A DNA stretch of 8,360 nucleotides from CAXGUU01 sp964012875 (GTDB taxonomy: Bacteria > Pseudomonadota > Gammaproteobacteria > Ga0077536): the NCBI GenBank assembly GCA_964012875.1, contig CAXGUU010000140.1:1-8360 (forward strand), given 5' to 3'. The notes beneath the pieces were generated by a model that searched no databases, was not told the origin of the DNA, and worked only from the letters and a program-made list of their open reading frames with translations. Below are positions 1 through 6,940 of this stretch, in pieces (position 1 is the first letter of the stretch; each line of letters begins with the position of its first letter). The position numbers were made by a program, and so were the translations under genes.

Positions 1-2
1 CC

Positions 3-2222
3 GAACTTCCGCAACAACTTCGTATCGACGAATACGACGTACGGGCAAAGTCGATCCGCGAACGCATCGACCTGCTCGTGTTTAACGGCCTGACCGGCCT
101 GATTCTCGTACTTGGCGTTCTGTTTCTCTTCCTCAACGCCCGGGTAGCGTTGTGGGTCGCAGTTGGCATTCCGGCATCGCTGCTTGCGACGGTCGCGTTC
201 ATGTGGGCCAGCGGTCAGACCATAAACATGATCAGCTTGTTCGGCATGATTATGGCAATCGGGATCGTCGTAGACGACGCCATCGTCGTCGGTGAGCATG
301 CCGAGTATCGGTTTCGACACGGCTACAGTGCTCTGGATGCAGCTGTCGTCGGCGCTCGTCGCATGGCTGCGCCTGTTTCAAGCTCGACGCTGACCACGGT
401 CGCCGCATTTCTGCCCCTGTTCGTAATCTCGGGGATCATGGGTCAGATTATCTCGGCCATCCCCTTCGTCGTGGTGGCCGTGTTGCTGGCGAGCCTGTTG
501 GAGTGCTTTTTTGTACTGCCCGCACATCTGCATCATGCGTTGAAGGCCCCGGTTCGTGACAACCGGGTGTCGCGCTGGCGCGCGCGGTTCGACGCCGGCT
601 TTGAGCGTTTCCGCGAAACGCGATTCCGGGCCTTTGCGGAGGGCGCGATCCGGAAGCGCTACCTCACCGTGGCCGTGGCCGTGGGCGCCATGGTCATTGC
701 CATAGCTGCTGTTGTAGGTGGCCGCGTGCCGTACCAGTTTTTCCCTTCGCCTGAGCCGGACAAGATTTACGCAAACATTGAAATGGTCGCTGGTTCCTCA
801 AGGGACGAAACGCGTGCGGCGGTAATCGAGGTCGAGAAAGCATTGTTTAACGCGGTCAGGCAATGGGTCGACGATCCGGACGAGTTGATTGTTCTGTCGC
901 TGGGCAAGGTTGGTACGGTCGTTGGGCAGAGCGGCGGCGTCAGCACTACCGCGACGAGCGACACGGTCGGTGGCGTTAACGTAGAACTGACATCGTCAGA
1001 AATTCGCGAGGTTCGCGCCAACGAGATTATCTCTGCCTGGCGCGAGACGGTGGTTCGTCCCGTCGGCGTGGAAACGCTATCGTTCGAAGGTCAGCGCACA
1101 GGGCCTGCGGGCGGGGACATGGACGTGCGGCTGCGCGGCGGAGAAATAGAGGATTTGAAACGCGCGGCCGCCGAAGTAGCCGCCTTATTATCTCGCTACG
1201 AGGGTGTCGATGATGTCGATGACAACCTGCCATACGGTAAGCCTGAGCTCATACTGAAAGTCAATGCACGCGGCCACGCGCTGGGATTCGACACCGCCGA
1301 TGTGGCTCGGCAGGTGCGCAATACGATCGATGGCGCCGTGGCTAAACGTTTCCCGCGTGGCGACGAAGAAGTGTGGGTACGTGTCCGTTTCGAGCGCGAG
1401 CTGCTCGACCACGATCTGCTGGACACCATGTACCTGCGGAGCGCGACCGGCGCCGAGGTGCCTCTGCGCGAAGTCGTGGACATTTCCAAGGATGTCGGGT
1501 TCGCGCGGGTGCGACGCGAGGGCGGGCAACGGGAGGTCGCGATTACCGCTGAGATCGATATGTCAAAAACGCGTCCGCAACAAATACACGAGGCCCTGTT
1601 GAAAGACGGCCTGATCGATATTGCCGGTCGATATGACCTCAGCTACGAATTCGCCGGGCGCGCCGAGGATCAGCGCGAGACAAACGCCGACATGTTGCTC
1701 GGGACAGTGCTTGGGCTGACGTTCATCTATATCATTCTGGCGTGGGTGTTTTCGAGTTACGCTCGCCCGTTGGTGGTGATGGCAGTTATCCCCGTTGGCC
1801 TTGTCGGCGCCGTGATTGGGCATGCCGTGTGGGGTTTCGATCTGACGATCTTGAGTATCTTTGCGATACTGGGATTGTCCGGCATCGTCATCAACGATTC
1901 GATCGTGTTGGTGACTACGATCGACGAGCGATTGCAGACTGAGGCGCGGCTACCAGCAGTTGTCAATGGCAGCTGCGATCGTTTCCGGGCGGTGCTGCTG
2001 ACTTCCGCGACTACGATCGGCGGCTTGTCGCCGCTTTTGTTTGAAACGAGTTTGCAGGCGCAGTTTTTGATCCCGATGGCGCTGACACTCGTGTTTGGAT
2101 TAGCGGTGACAACCCTCGTGGTGTTGCTGCTCGTTCCCGCATTGATCATGATTCAGGGCGATGTGCACGATTTCGTCGCTCGACGCCGTTCGCAAAGCGC
2201 GCCGACGCCCGAACCCATCTGA
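3..2222 (+). CDS. RND-family efflux transporter permease, 5'-truncated by the window edge
   Basis: Inner-membrane proton-driven pump of the resistance-nodulation-division (AcrB-like) superfamily, which normally works with a periplasmic adaptor and an outer-membrane channel. The frame is open from base 3, so the GTG at 78 is internal and not the start; 739 residues are visible of about 1,030 expected. By comparison with AcrB the window opens just before TM2, so TM1 and the first porter subdomains lie outside it. Visible are TM2 to TM6, ending in a CFFVLPAHLHH segment, the second periplasmic porter/docking half (roughly visible residues 240-560), and TM8 to TM12. The TM4 acidic pair (VVDDAIVV, Asp codons at 273-278) matches AcrB Asp407/Asp408. 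In TM10 the position of AcrB Lys940 is Asn (INDSIVLV, codons 1890-1913), a variant I know from other RND branches. It ends in TGA, 33 nt before the convergent GST stop. Substrate cannot be read from sequence; the adaptor gene is presumably upstream. Confidence 0.95.
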   Translation, partial: ELPQQLRIDEYDVRAKSIRERIDLLVFNGLTGLILVLGVLFLFLNARVALWVAVGIPASLLATVAFMWASGQTINMISLFGMIMAIGIVVDDAIVVGEHAEYRFRHGYSALDAAVVGARRMAAPVSSSTLTTVAAFLPLFVISGIMGQIISAIPFVVVAVLLASLLECFFVLPAHLHHALKAPVRDNRVSRWRARFDAGFERFRETRFRAFAEGAIRKRYLTVAVAVGAMVIAIAAVVGGRVPYQFFPSPEPDKIYANIEMVAGSSRDETRAAVIEVEKALFNAVRQWVDDPDELIVLSLGKVGTVVGQSGGVSTTATSDTVGGVNVELTSSEIREVRANEIISAWRETVVRPVGVETLSFEGQRTGPAGGDMDVRLRGGEIEDLKRAAAEVAALLSRYEGVDDVDDNLPYGKPELILKVNARGHALGFDTADVARQVRNTIDGAVAKRFPRGDEEVWVRVRFERELLDHDLLDTMYLRSATGAEVPLREVVDISKDVGFARVRREGGQREVAITAEIDMSKTRPQQIHEALLKDGLIDIAGRYDLSYEFAGRAEDQRETNADMLLGTVLGLTFIYIILAWVFSSYARPLVVMAVIPVGLVGAVIGHAVWGFDLTILSIFAILGLSGIVINDSIVLVTTIDERLQTEARLPAVVNGSCDRFRAVLLTSATTIGGLSPLLFETSLQAQFLIPMALTLVFGLAVTTLVVLLLVPALIMIQGDVHDFVARRRSQSAPTPEPI

Positions 2223-2255
2223 TACCCGTGTGGCCGCCGCCCCACTGGGTGCACG

Positions 2256-2969
2256 TTATCCGTCGGACAGTGCCTGCGTCGACGCTGCTGTTTGCTCAAA
2301 CAGCAATTTCCTTTCCTCTTCGCTCGGCCGGCGGCCGAAGCGCCTGGAATCCTTTAACACGTCGATGCCCTTCGATGCGGCGGGGCGAGTCTTCATGAGC
2401 TGATGCCAGCGACGCACCTGTGGGAAAGCATCGAGGTCTACACCGTAGTGTTTGTAGGGCATGAGCCATGGCCATGAAGCCATGTCTGCAATCGAATAAT
2501 CACCACAGATAAACTCCCGTCCGGCCAGTTGCCGATCGAGCACCCCGAGGCAACGGTCATACTCGCGCGAATAGCGCCGAAGCGCGTAGTCATGATCACC
2601 TTCATCCGGCGCGTAGTTAATGAAGTGGCTGACCTGGCCCGCCATCGGGCCCAGGTTACCTACCTGCCAGAATACCCACTCCATAACCGTCTTACGGCCG
2701 CGTAAATCTTGCGGCATGAAACGCCCGGTCTTCTCGGCGATGTAGGTCAGAATGGCCCCGGATTCGAAAACTGCGATCGGTTGCCCGTCGACATCATGAT
2801 CGACGATCGCAGGCATGCGATTATTCGGGCTGATCGCCAGGAATTCGGGGTTGAACTGGTCACCCTGGCCAATATTGATCGGGATAACCCGATACTCGAG
2901 GCCGCACTCCTCGAGCATGATGGAGACCTTCCAGCCATTTGGCGTCGGCCAGTAGTAGAGATCAATCAT
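2256..2969 (-). CDS. yfcG: YfcG-like (Nu-class) glutathione S-transferase / disulfide-bond oxidoreductase
   Basis: Cytoplasmic glutathione-dependent enzyme of 237 residues. The N-terminus (MIDLYYWPTPNGWKVS) closely resembles E. coli YfcG, which reduces disulfides using two bound glutathiones rather than acting as a classic transferase. Residues 1 to about 80 form the thioredoxin-like domain, with the TPNG glutathione-contact motif at 9-12, cis-Pro53 in NNRMPAIVDH, and ESGA at 69-72, which binds the gamma-glutamyl group. The all-helical C-terminal domain carries EWVFWQVGNLGPM at about 97-109 and the helix N-capping box in DYSIADMASWPW (157-168). The charged tail after about 205 is some 20 residues longer than in YfcG. 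The ATG is 14 nt after the CoA-transferase stop, with no strong Shine-Dalgarno, so translation and transcription probably depend on the upstream gene. It stops at TAA. Class assignment is firm; the yfcG name is by resemblance and true orthology is untested. Confidence 0.93.
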   Translation of the reverse strand: MIDLYYWPTPNGWKVSIMLEECGLEYRVIPINIGQGDQFNPEFLAISPNNRMPAIVDHDVDGQPIAVFESGAILTYIAEKTGRFMPQDLRGRKTVMEWVFWQVGNLGPMAGQVSHFINYAPDEGDHDYALRRYSREYDRCLGVLDRQLAGREFICGDYSIADMASWPWLMPYKHYGVDLDAFPQVRRWHQLMKTRPAASKGIDVLKDSRRFGRRPSEEERKLLFEQTAASTQALSDG

Positions 2970-2983
2970 GACGCATGATGCGC

Positions 2984-4165
2984 TCAGCCGGCCGACGAGG
3001 CGGGTGCTCCGGCGTCGTCTTCTGCGCTCAGGCCCAGTTCGGCCAGTATTTCGTCATTGTGTGCGCCGAGTTCAGGCGCGCCGCTGCGGATTGCACTCGG
3101 CGTGCGCGAAAAACGTGCCGCCGGCCGCGTTTGCCTTATGGTACCGGCTTGAGGATGCTCATAGGTTTCGATCAAGGCATTGGCCGTGACCTGCTCGTGG
3201 GTGATCATCTCGGAGCGAGTGAGTACAGGTGCGCAGGGTACGCCCTCGGCCTCCAGTCTTCGCAACCATTCGGCCGCCGGACGTTCGCGCAGGACACTTT
3301 GAATGAGCTCAAGCCTGGCATTGATGTTCTTGTCGCGGAGTGCAGGCGTTTTGAAGCGCTCGTCCTCTAGCCATTCGGGGCGCTCAAATACTCGTGTTAT
3401 CGCCTCCCACTCGCGATCAGACATCGTTGCCACGCTCATGTAACCGTCCGCGGTTTCGTAGATCAGGTCTTTGAAGCTGGCAGCGTGTTGTTGCGGAATG
3501 TTTTCGTCGACGAAAGTCTGACTGCCCATGTCTGAATGCCACAGGAATGAGACGATGGCATCAAGCATCGCGACCTGAACATGTTGCCCTTCACCGCTGC
3601 GCTCGCGCTCAAGCAGTGCCGCGGTAATAGCCTGCGCGGTTGTGAGTCCGCTGACCTTGTCAGGTACGATGGTTCTGACGAGTCGAGGCCTTTCTTCGTC
3701 GGAACCGGCCTGCACGGTGGCGAGCCCGGACAGTGCCTGTATCAGTGGATCATAGACCGGCCGGGGCGCGTAGGGGCCTTCAAAGCCGAATCCAGCAATA
3801 GACACGTAAATGATGTCTTTGCGACGGCTGCGGATGGCGTCTTCACCAAGGCCCATGCGCTTGGCAACACCGGGGCGGAAGTTCTGCACAAACACGTCGG
3901 CAGTCTCAACCAGCTTAAGCAGGATTTCACGTTCTGTATCTTGCTTCAGGTTTAAGGCGAGCGAACGCTTGTTGCGGTTGTTGTTGATGAATCCGGACGA
4001 AAAGCCACCGCGTCGATTGGCGCCCTTACGCACGAAATCGCCACCATCAGGTCGTTCTACCTTGATCACATCGGCGCCCTGATCGGCCAGGGTCATCGTG
4101 GCGACCGGCCCGGAAATCATAGCGGTCAGGTCAATGATTCTGTAGCCGTCGAGAGGTCCTTCCAT
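2984..4165 (-). CDS. Class III (CaiB/BaiF, formyl-CoA transferase-like) CoA-transferase
   Basis: Moves CoA from a donor acyl-CoA to a carboxylic acid via enzyme-bound anhydride intermediates; cytoplasmic. It has 393 residues, normal for the family. The N-terminus has the hallmark order DGYRIIDLT (6-14), ISGPVATMTLADQGADVIKVERP (17-39) and NNNRNKRSLALNL (61-73), then FVQNFRPGVAKRMGLG (92-107) and IIYVSIAGFGFEGPYAPRPVYD (118-139). The likely catalytic Asp is Asp169 in IVPDKVSGLTTAQAI, the same number as in Frc. ALLERERSGEGQHVQVAMLDA (183-203) and EGVPCAPV (307-314) are also typical. Start ATG at 4165 is chosen because MEGPLDGYRIIDLT begins at the usual place; only a weak GAG-type ribosome site precedes it. 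It is the first gene of a minus-strand pair with the GST. Substrate cannot be assigned from motifs alone; carnitine, succinate or an aromatic/alkyl acid are all possible in this family. The last ten or so residues are a low-complexity Ala/Ser/Gly tail. Confidence 0.95.
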   Translation of the reverse strand: MEGPLDGYRIIDLTAMISGPVATMTLADQGADVIKVERPDGGDFVRKGANRRGGFSSGFINNNRNKRSLALNLKQDTEREILLKLVETADVFVQNFRPGVAKRMGLGEDAIRSRRKDIIYVSIAGFGFEGPYAPRPVYDPLIQALSGLATVQAGSDEERPRLVRTIVPDKVSGLTTAQAITAALLERERSGEGQHVQVAMLDAIVSFLWHSDMGSQTFVDENIPQQHAASFKDLIYETADGYMSVATMSDREWEAITRVFERPEWLEDERFKTPALRDKNINARLELIQSVLRERPAAEWLRRLEAEGVPCAPVLTRSEMITHEQVTANALIETYEHPQAGTIRQTRPAARFSRTPSAIRSGAPELGAHNDEILAELGLSAEDDAGAPASSAG

Positions 4166-4410
4166 GTGTTTGCTCGCTGGTGGGTGTACCTGGGGGCTGT
4201 TGATCTTTCGAAATTCAATGTTGCTGACCCCATCACTGGGAACCTAGCAAGTCGGGTTAACCCTGAAAAGCCACCATACGGTGTCGCGCCTCGCTGATCG
4301 GGAACGACCAAACTGGGCTCGTCGCACCTTGTCCGGTGTTTTTCAGGGGCAACAGCACTGAATTATCAAAGATCAACAACTCCCGACCAGCATAGCGCGA
4401 ATTGGATTGA
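4166..4410. other. Intergenic region upstream of the CoA-transferase/GST operon
   Basis: No credible gene on either strand; short frames here lack recognisable protein sequence. It must contain the minus-strand promoter of the operon, but I cannot pick -35/-10 boxes with confidence. Most of it (4192-4384) is a large imperfect palindrome listed separately. Other dyads lie inside it: TTTCGAAA at 4206-4213, about 40 bp from the CoA-transferase start, and TTGCT (4221-4225) facing AGCAA (4246-4250). Either could be an operator, since LysR-type regulators bind short dyads in the intergenic region shared with a divergent target, but this is inference only. Confidence 0.5.
4192..4384. repeat. 193-bp imperfect palindrome with 39-bp inverted ends
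   Basis: The left end 4192-4230 and the reverse complement of the right end 4346-4384 agree at 30 of 39 positions without gaps. This includes an 11-bp perfect block, TGTTGATCTTT (4198-4208) against AAAGATCAACA (4368-4378), and a second block, AATTCA (4212-4217). Further inside, CCCTGAAAA (4261-4269) faces TTTTCAGGG (4340-4348), and each inner flank has its own small hairpin, CACC-N4-GGTG on the left and CACC-N6-GGTG on the right. Ends starting GGG with TGTTGATC resemble the tips of some insertion-sequence-derived miniature elements, but I see no clear target-site duplication and no transposase. Alternatives are a structured RNA or a regulatory palindrome. The symmetry itself is read directly; the identity is unknown. 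Confidence 0.7.
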
Positions 4411-5301
4411 TTGCGTGGTGTGCGGAGGTTGGGCGTACAGCGAGTTGGAGGGCGCATTGGGGGGGCGACCCTCCAACTCATTGTTTTTGTTTCAAACGAT
4501 GTCCGGTGTGGTGGCAACCAGGGCCTGCAGGATGAAGGCGATAGCGGCGATTTTGAGCGAAGCGATGACGGTGGTGTCGTTGGCGATTGGGTTAATCATG
4601 ATGTGCACCTGCTGGGACAGATCGAAGATATTGAGTCGAACATGGTGTCCGAACAGGCTGCGCTGAGCGGGCGTATCCGGCTCGCGACGCCAATGGTGTT
4701 TGGTCGATGCCACCTAGGGTCCGCGATCAACGACTTCATCACATTGCATCCGCAAATCGAATTCGATATCGAGTTCAATGACCGGCACATCGATATCATC
4801 GATGAAGGCTTCGACCTCGCGGTTCGCATCGCCAAGCTCGACGATTCACGCATGATCGCCCGGCGGCTTGCCCGGGTGACTGCCAGCGTCGCCGCAAGTC
4901 CTGAGTACTGGCACCGAAACGGCAATCCGCGCCGGGTGCAGGATTTATCCAATCATCGTGCCCTGCATTATTCCTACCGATTGACATCCACCTGGCGATA
5001 CGTTGAACCCCGGGGACGCAAGGGCAGTGTGCGTGTGCCAGGCGCGTTGCAGGCGAACAACGTCGACTACATTGTCGATGCCGCGATTGTCGGACTAAGC
5101 GTTATTTTGCAACCGAAATTCATTGCTCACGAAGCGATTAATGCGGGCCTGCTGGTACCCGTTTTTCCCACCTATCAGTGGATTCATGTTGAGGCCTACG
5201 CCGTCTACCCGAAAACGCGTAGCTTGCCGTCGAGGGTGCGGACATTTATCGATTTTCTGTCCCAGCGGTGGGGAGATTGCTCCTATTGGGAGAGCTACTG
5301 A
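4411..5301 (+). pseudogene. LysR-type transcriptional regulator lacking its DNA-binding domain
   Basis: The frame opens at TTG 4411, directly after a TGA, but recognisable homology starts only near codon 66 (4606). From there HLLGQIEDIES matches the end of the LysR linker helix. RIRLATPMVFGRCHL, HPQIEFDIEFNDRHIDIIDEGFDLAVRI, MIARRLA and the C-terminal INAGLLVPVFPTY...RVRTFIDFLSQRW are the periplasmic-binding-protein-like effector domain of the CrgA/DmlR subfamily. The usual first 60 or so residues with the winged helix-turn-helix are absent in all six frames of the upstream DNA, and the first 65 codons resemble nothing in the family. An intrinsic terminator lies across codons 11-28. A shorter product could start at GTG 4603 or ATG 4642, neither with a good ribosome site. 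It faces away from the CoA-transferase operon, the typical position for its regulator. Most likely a 5'-truncated remnant; a stand-alone effector-domain protein is less likely. Confidence 0.75.
4442..4492 (+). terminator. Rho-independent terminator, rightward
   Basis: A perfect 11-bp stem, GAGTTGGAGGG (4442-4452) with CCCTCCAACTC (4469-4479), encloses a G-rich 16-nt loop. It is followed at once by the T-rich run ATTGTTTTTGTTT (4480-4492). There is no matching T-run on the other strand, so it should act only on rightward transcription. No rightward gene ends just before it, so it either ends an unannotated transcript from the palindrome region or is a relic. It lies inside the nominal upstream extension of the LysR frame, which argues that this extension is not coding. 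Confidence 0.7.
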
Positions 5302-5336
5302 TTTAAACGCTACCCAAGATGATTTTGAGACCGTTT

Positions 5337-6671
5337 CTAGATCTTCACCTCAGCCCAACGGCCTTTCATCCAGAAGCTTACGAAAATGAACGACTGAGCG
5401 CTGCGGTAGCTAACGTTTAAAGCCCAGATGGCTGTGAGTCCGAAGCCCAGCACCGGGCCAACTACGTAGGCCAGAGGCAGATACACCAACCATTGGTTGA
5501 GTACCGCCACGACCATCACCTTGCGGGTATAGCCTGCCCCCTGAAGCGCAAACTGCATCGTCATGCCAAGTGCTTCGAAGATCATGGTAATGCCAATCAA
5601 TCGCAGCGGCCACAACAAGACATCCAGCGTTTCCGGCTGCAGCGTATAGATGGCCGTGACCACCTCTTCCGGGAGAAAAATCATCGGTAATCCGAGCAGG
5701 CCCATGATGATGATAGCCACCTTGACCACATCCCAGGCCCACGCCGAGGCGTCCGCTACATCTCCGCGCCCCAATGCCTGTCCAACCAAGGTCGCTGCGG
5801 CCATGCCGAGTCCCATACCCGGCAGGATCGCGACCAGCATCAGGTTGATCAGAATGTTCGCAGCCGCGACTTCCGCGGTACCGATCTGGCCAATGATCCA
5901 AAAGGTCGCGAGAAAGCCGCCGGCAAAAAACATTTGCTGCACGCCTGGCGGTAACGAGATCCGGATCAGCGAGAGCACGTCGGCCCGGGTTGGGAATCCT
6001 TGCAGAAAGCCGTTCTCGCGCGCGTAGAGGACGCCAAAGAAGAAGTACACGGCGGTGCCGAAGCCGAGAGAAGCAGCCGATGCGATCGCGGCGCCTTCTA
6101 CGCCCAATGCCGGTGCTCCTAAATTACCGAAGATAAAAAGGTAGTTGAGGATGATATTCGCCACATGCATCGCAATCAGGGTCAACATGTACAGCCGCGC
6201 CATATCGATCGCGTTCCAATAGCCGCGAAAGGCGAAGTTACTCGCCACGAAGATCATGCCAAGCGCACGTATCTGGATATAGGGCACACCGAGGGCCTGT
6301 ACCTCGGGGTCATCATTGATGTACGGATAGATGGCTTCAGCCCAGTTGATCACCGTCAACATAAGTATCGGCGCGGCAACCACGACGATAACCAGCGCTG
6401 CATTCAGAAACAGAGCGGTTTCATGTAAACGACCCTGGCCTTTACGCCGGGAGGCCGTGGCCTGTACCCCGGTCGATAGCCCGAGAATTACAGCCTGCGA
6501 TACGAACAGCAGAAAACCACCGTAGCCGACCGCTGCAAGCGCGGCATTACTGTTCTCAAGCCGGCTGACCATGGCTGTATCGACCAGGTTGAGCACGTTC
6601 TGCGACACCATGCCGCCGATAATCGGGAGCGCCAGAGACAGGATGCGTTCTAGTCGTTTTTTGTCGAGCAC
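5337..6671 (-). CDS. MATE-family multidrug exporter
   Basis: Inner-membrane cation-coupled antiporter of the multidrug and toxic compound extrusion family (NorM/DinF-like), 444 residues as is usual for the family. The hydrophobic pattern fits 12 helices in two six-helix halves. The first half starts LSLALPIIGGMVSQNVLNLVDTAMV (11-35); Asp31 in VDTAMV corresponds to the conserved TM1 acidic residue (Asp36 of V. cholerae NorM). The second half starts at ISLPPGVQQMFFAGGFLATFWIIGQIG and contains NILINLMLVAILPGMGLGMAAATLVGQALGRGD, the family's repeated helix-loop signature. The start is GTG at 6671; an in-frame TGA lies about 55 nt upstream and no ATG, GTG or TTG falls between, so this start is forced. 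No strong Shine-Dalgarno is visible. It ends in TAG, 35 nt from the convergent LysR remnant, with no obvious terminator in the gap. Substrates cannot be predicted. Confidence 0.96.
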   Translation of the reverse strand: MLDKKRLERILSLALPIIGGMVSQNVLNLVDTAMVSRLENSNAALAAVGYGGFLLFVSQAVILGLSTGVQATASRRKGQGRLHETALFLNAALVIVVVAAPILMLTVINWAEAIYPYINDDPEVQALGVPYIQIRALGMIFVASNFAFRGYWNAIDMARLYMLTLIAMHVANIILNYLFIFGNLGAPALGVEGAAIASAASLGFGTAVYFFFGVLYARENGFLQGFPTRADVLSLIRISLPPGVQQMFFAGGFLATFWIIGQIGTAEVAAANILINLMLVAILPGMGLGMAAATLVGQALGRGDVADASAWAWDVVKVAIIIMGLLGLPMIFLPEEVVTAIYTLQPETLDVLLWPLRLIGITMIFEALGMTMQFALQGAGYTRKVMVVAVLNQWLVYLPLAYVVGPVLGFGLTAIWALNVSYRSAQSFIFVSFWMKGRWAEVKI

Positions 6672-6940
6672 GTTACGGGCTAAGGCCTTGCTACTGTTGC
6701 GGTCATTGACGCTCTCGCGTGCTCATTGGGTGGGCCGTACCTGTACCGGGCTCTCACCGTTGCAAACGCTGCTGACCGGCTTCGGCGAGCCCGAGTCAGA
6801 TGGGGGTCGGTGAGTGCGTAGAGGGCGCGATTGGCGGGGCGCGCTATTCTACCCGTAATGGGAGGCCGCGCGCGTAAGATGGCGCCTCGGGCGATTTATG
6901 TCATCACATCAGGCGGATTGCAACAACAGGGGAGACGGGC
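6672..6940. other. Divergent intergenic region between the MATE exporter and the amidase
   Basis: Promoters for both flanking genes should lie here, but no convincing sigma-70 pair stands out on either strand. Two 7-bp inverted repeats are seen: CGGGCTC (6747-6753) with GAGCCCG (6787-6793), and CTCACCG (6753-6759) with CGGTGAG (6808-6814). They share base 6753, and the right arm of the second lies outside the first. In this GC-rich stretch such repeats can arise by chance. No small gene is supported. Confidence 0.4.
6928..6934 (+). promoter_or_regulatory. Strong ribosome binding site of the amidase
   Basis: AGGGGAG is a near-consensus Shine-Dalgarno six bases before the ATG at 6941. It settles the amidase start and is the best ribosome site in the window, which suggests the gene was well translated before, or despite, the amber codon. 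Confidence 0.8.

Noticed and set aside
78..80. GTG at 78 as the start of the RND gene
   Set aside because: The frame is open from base 3 with family-like sequence (SIRERIDLLVFNGLTG), so the gene simply enters from beyond the left edge.
2975..3955. Plus-strand frames opposite the CoA-transferase (131 and 124 codons)
   Set aside because: They are shadows of a well-conserved gene; their sequence shows no family resemblance or ribosome site.
4192..4384. Integron attC site as an explanation for the palindrome
   Set aside because: The ends do not show the RYYYAAC and GTTRRRY core boxes in the required arrangement, and no integrase or cassette array is nearby.
4442..4480. Peptide SELEGALGGRPSN in a second frame, reminiscent of the LE..LG..L segment after a LysR helix-turn-helix
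   Set aside because: It coincides exactly with the terminator stem-loop, is in another frame, lies about 20 codons too far from the effector domain, and has no helix-turn-helix before it.
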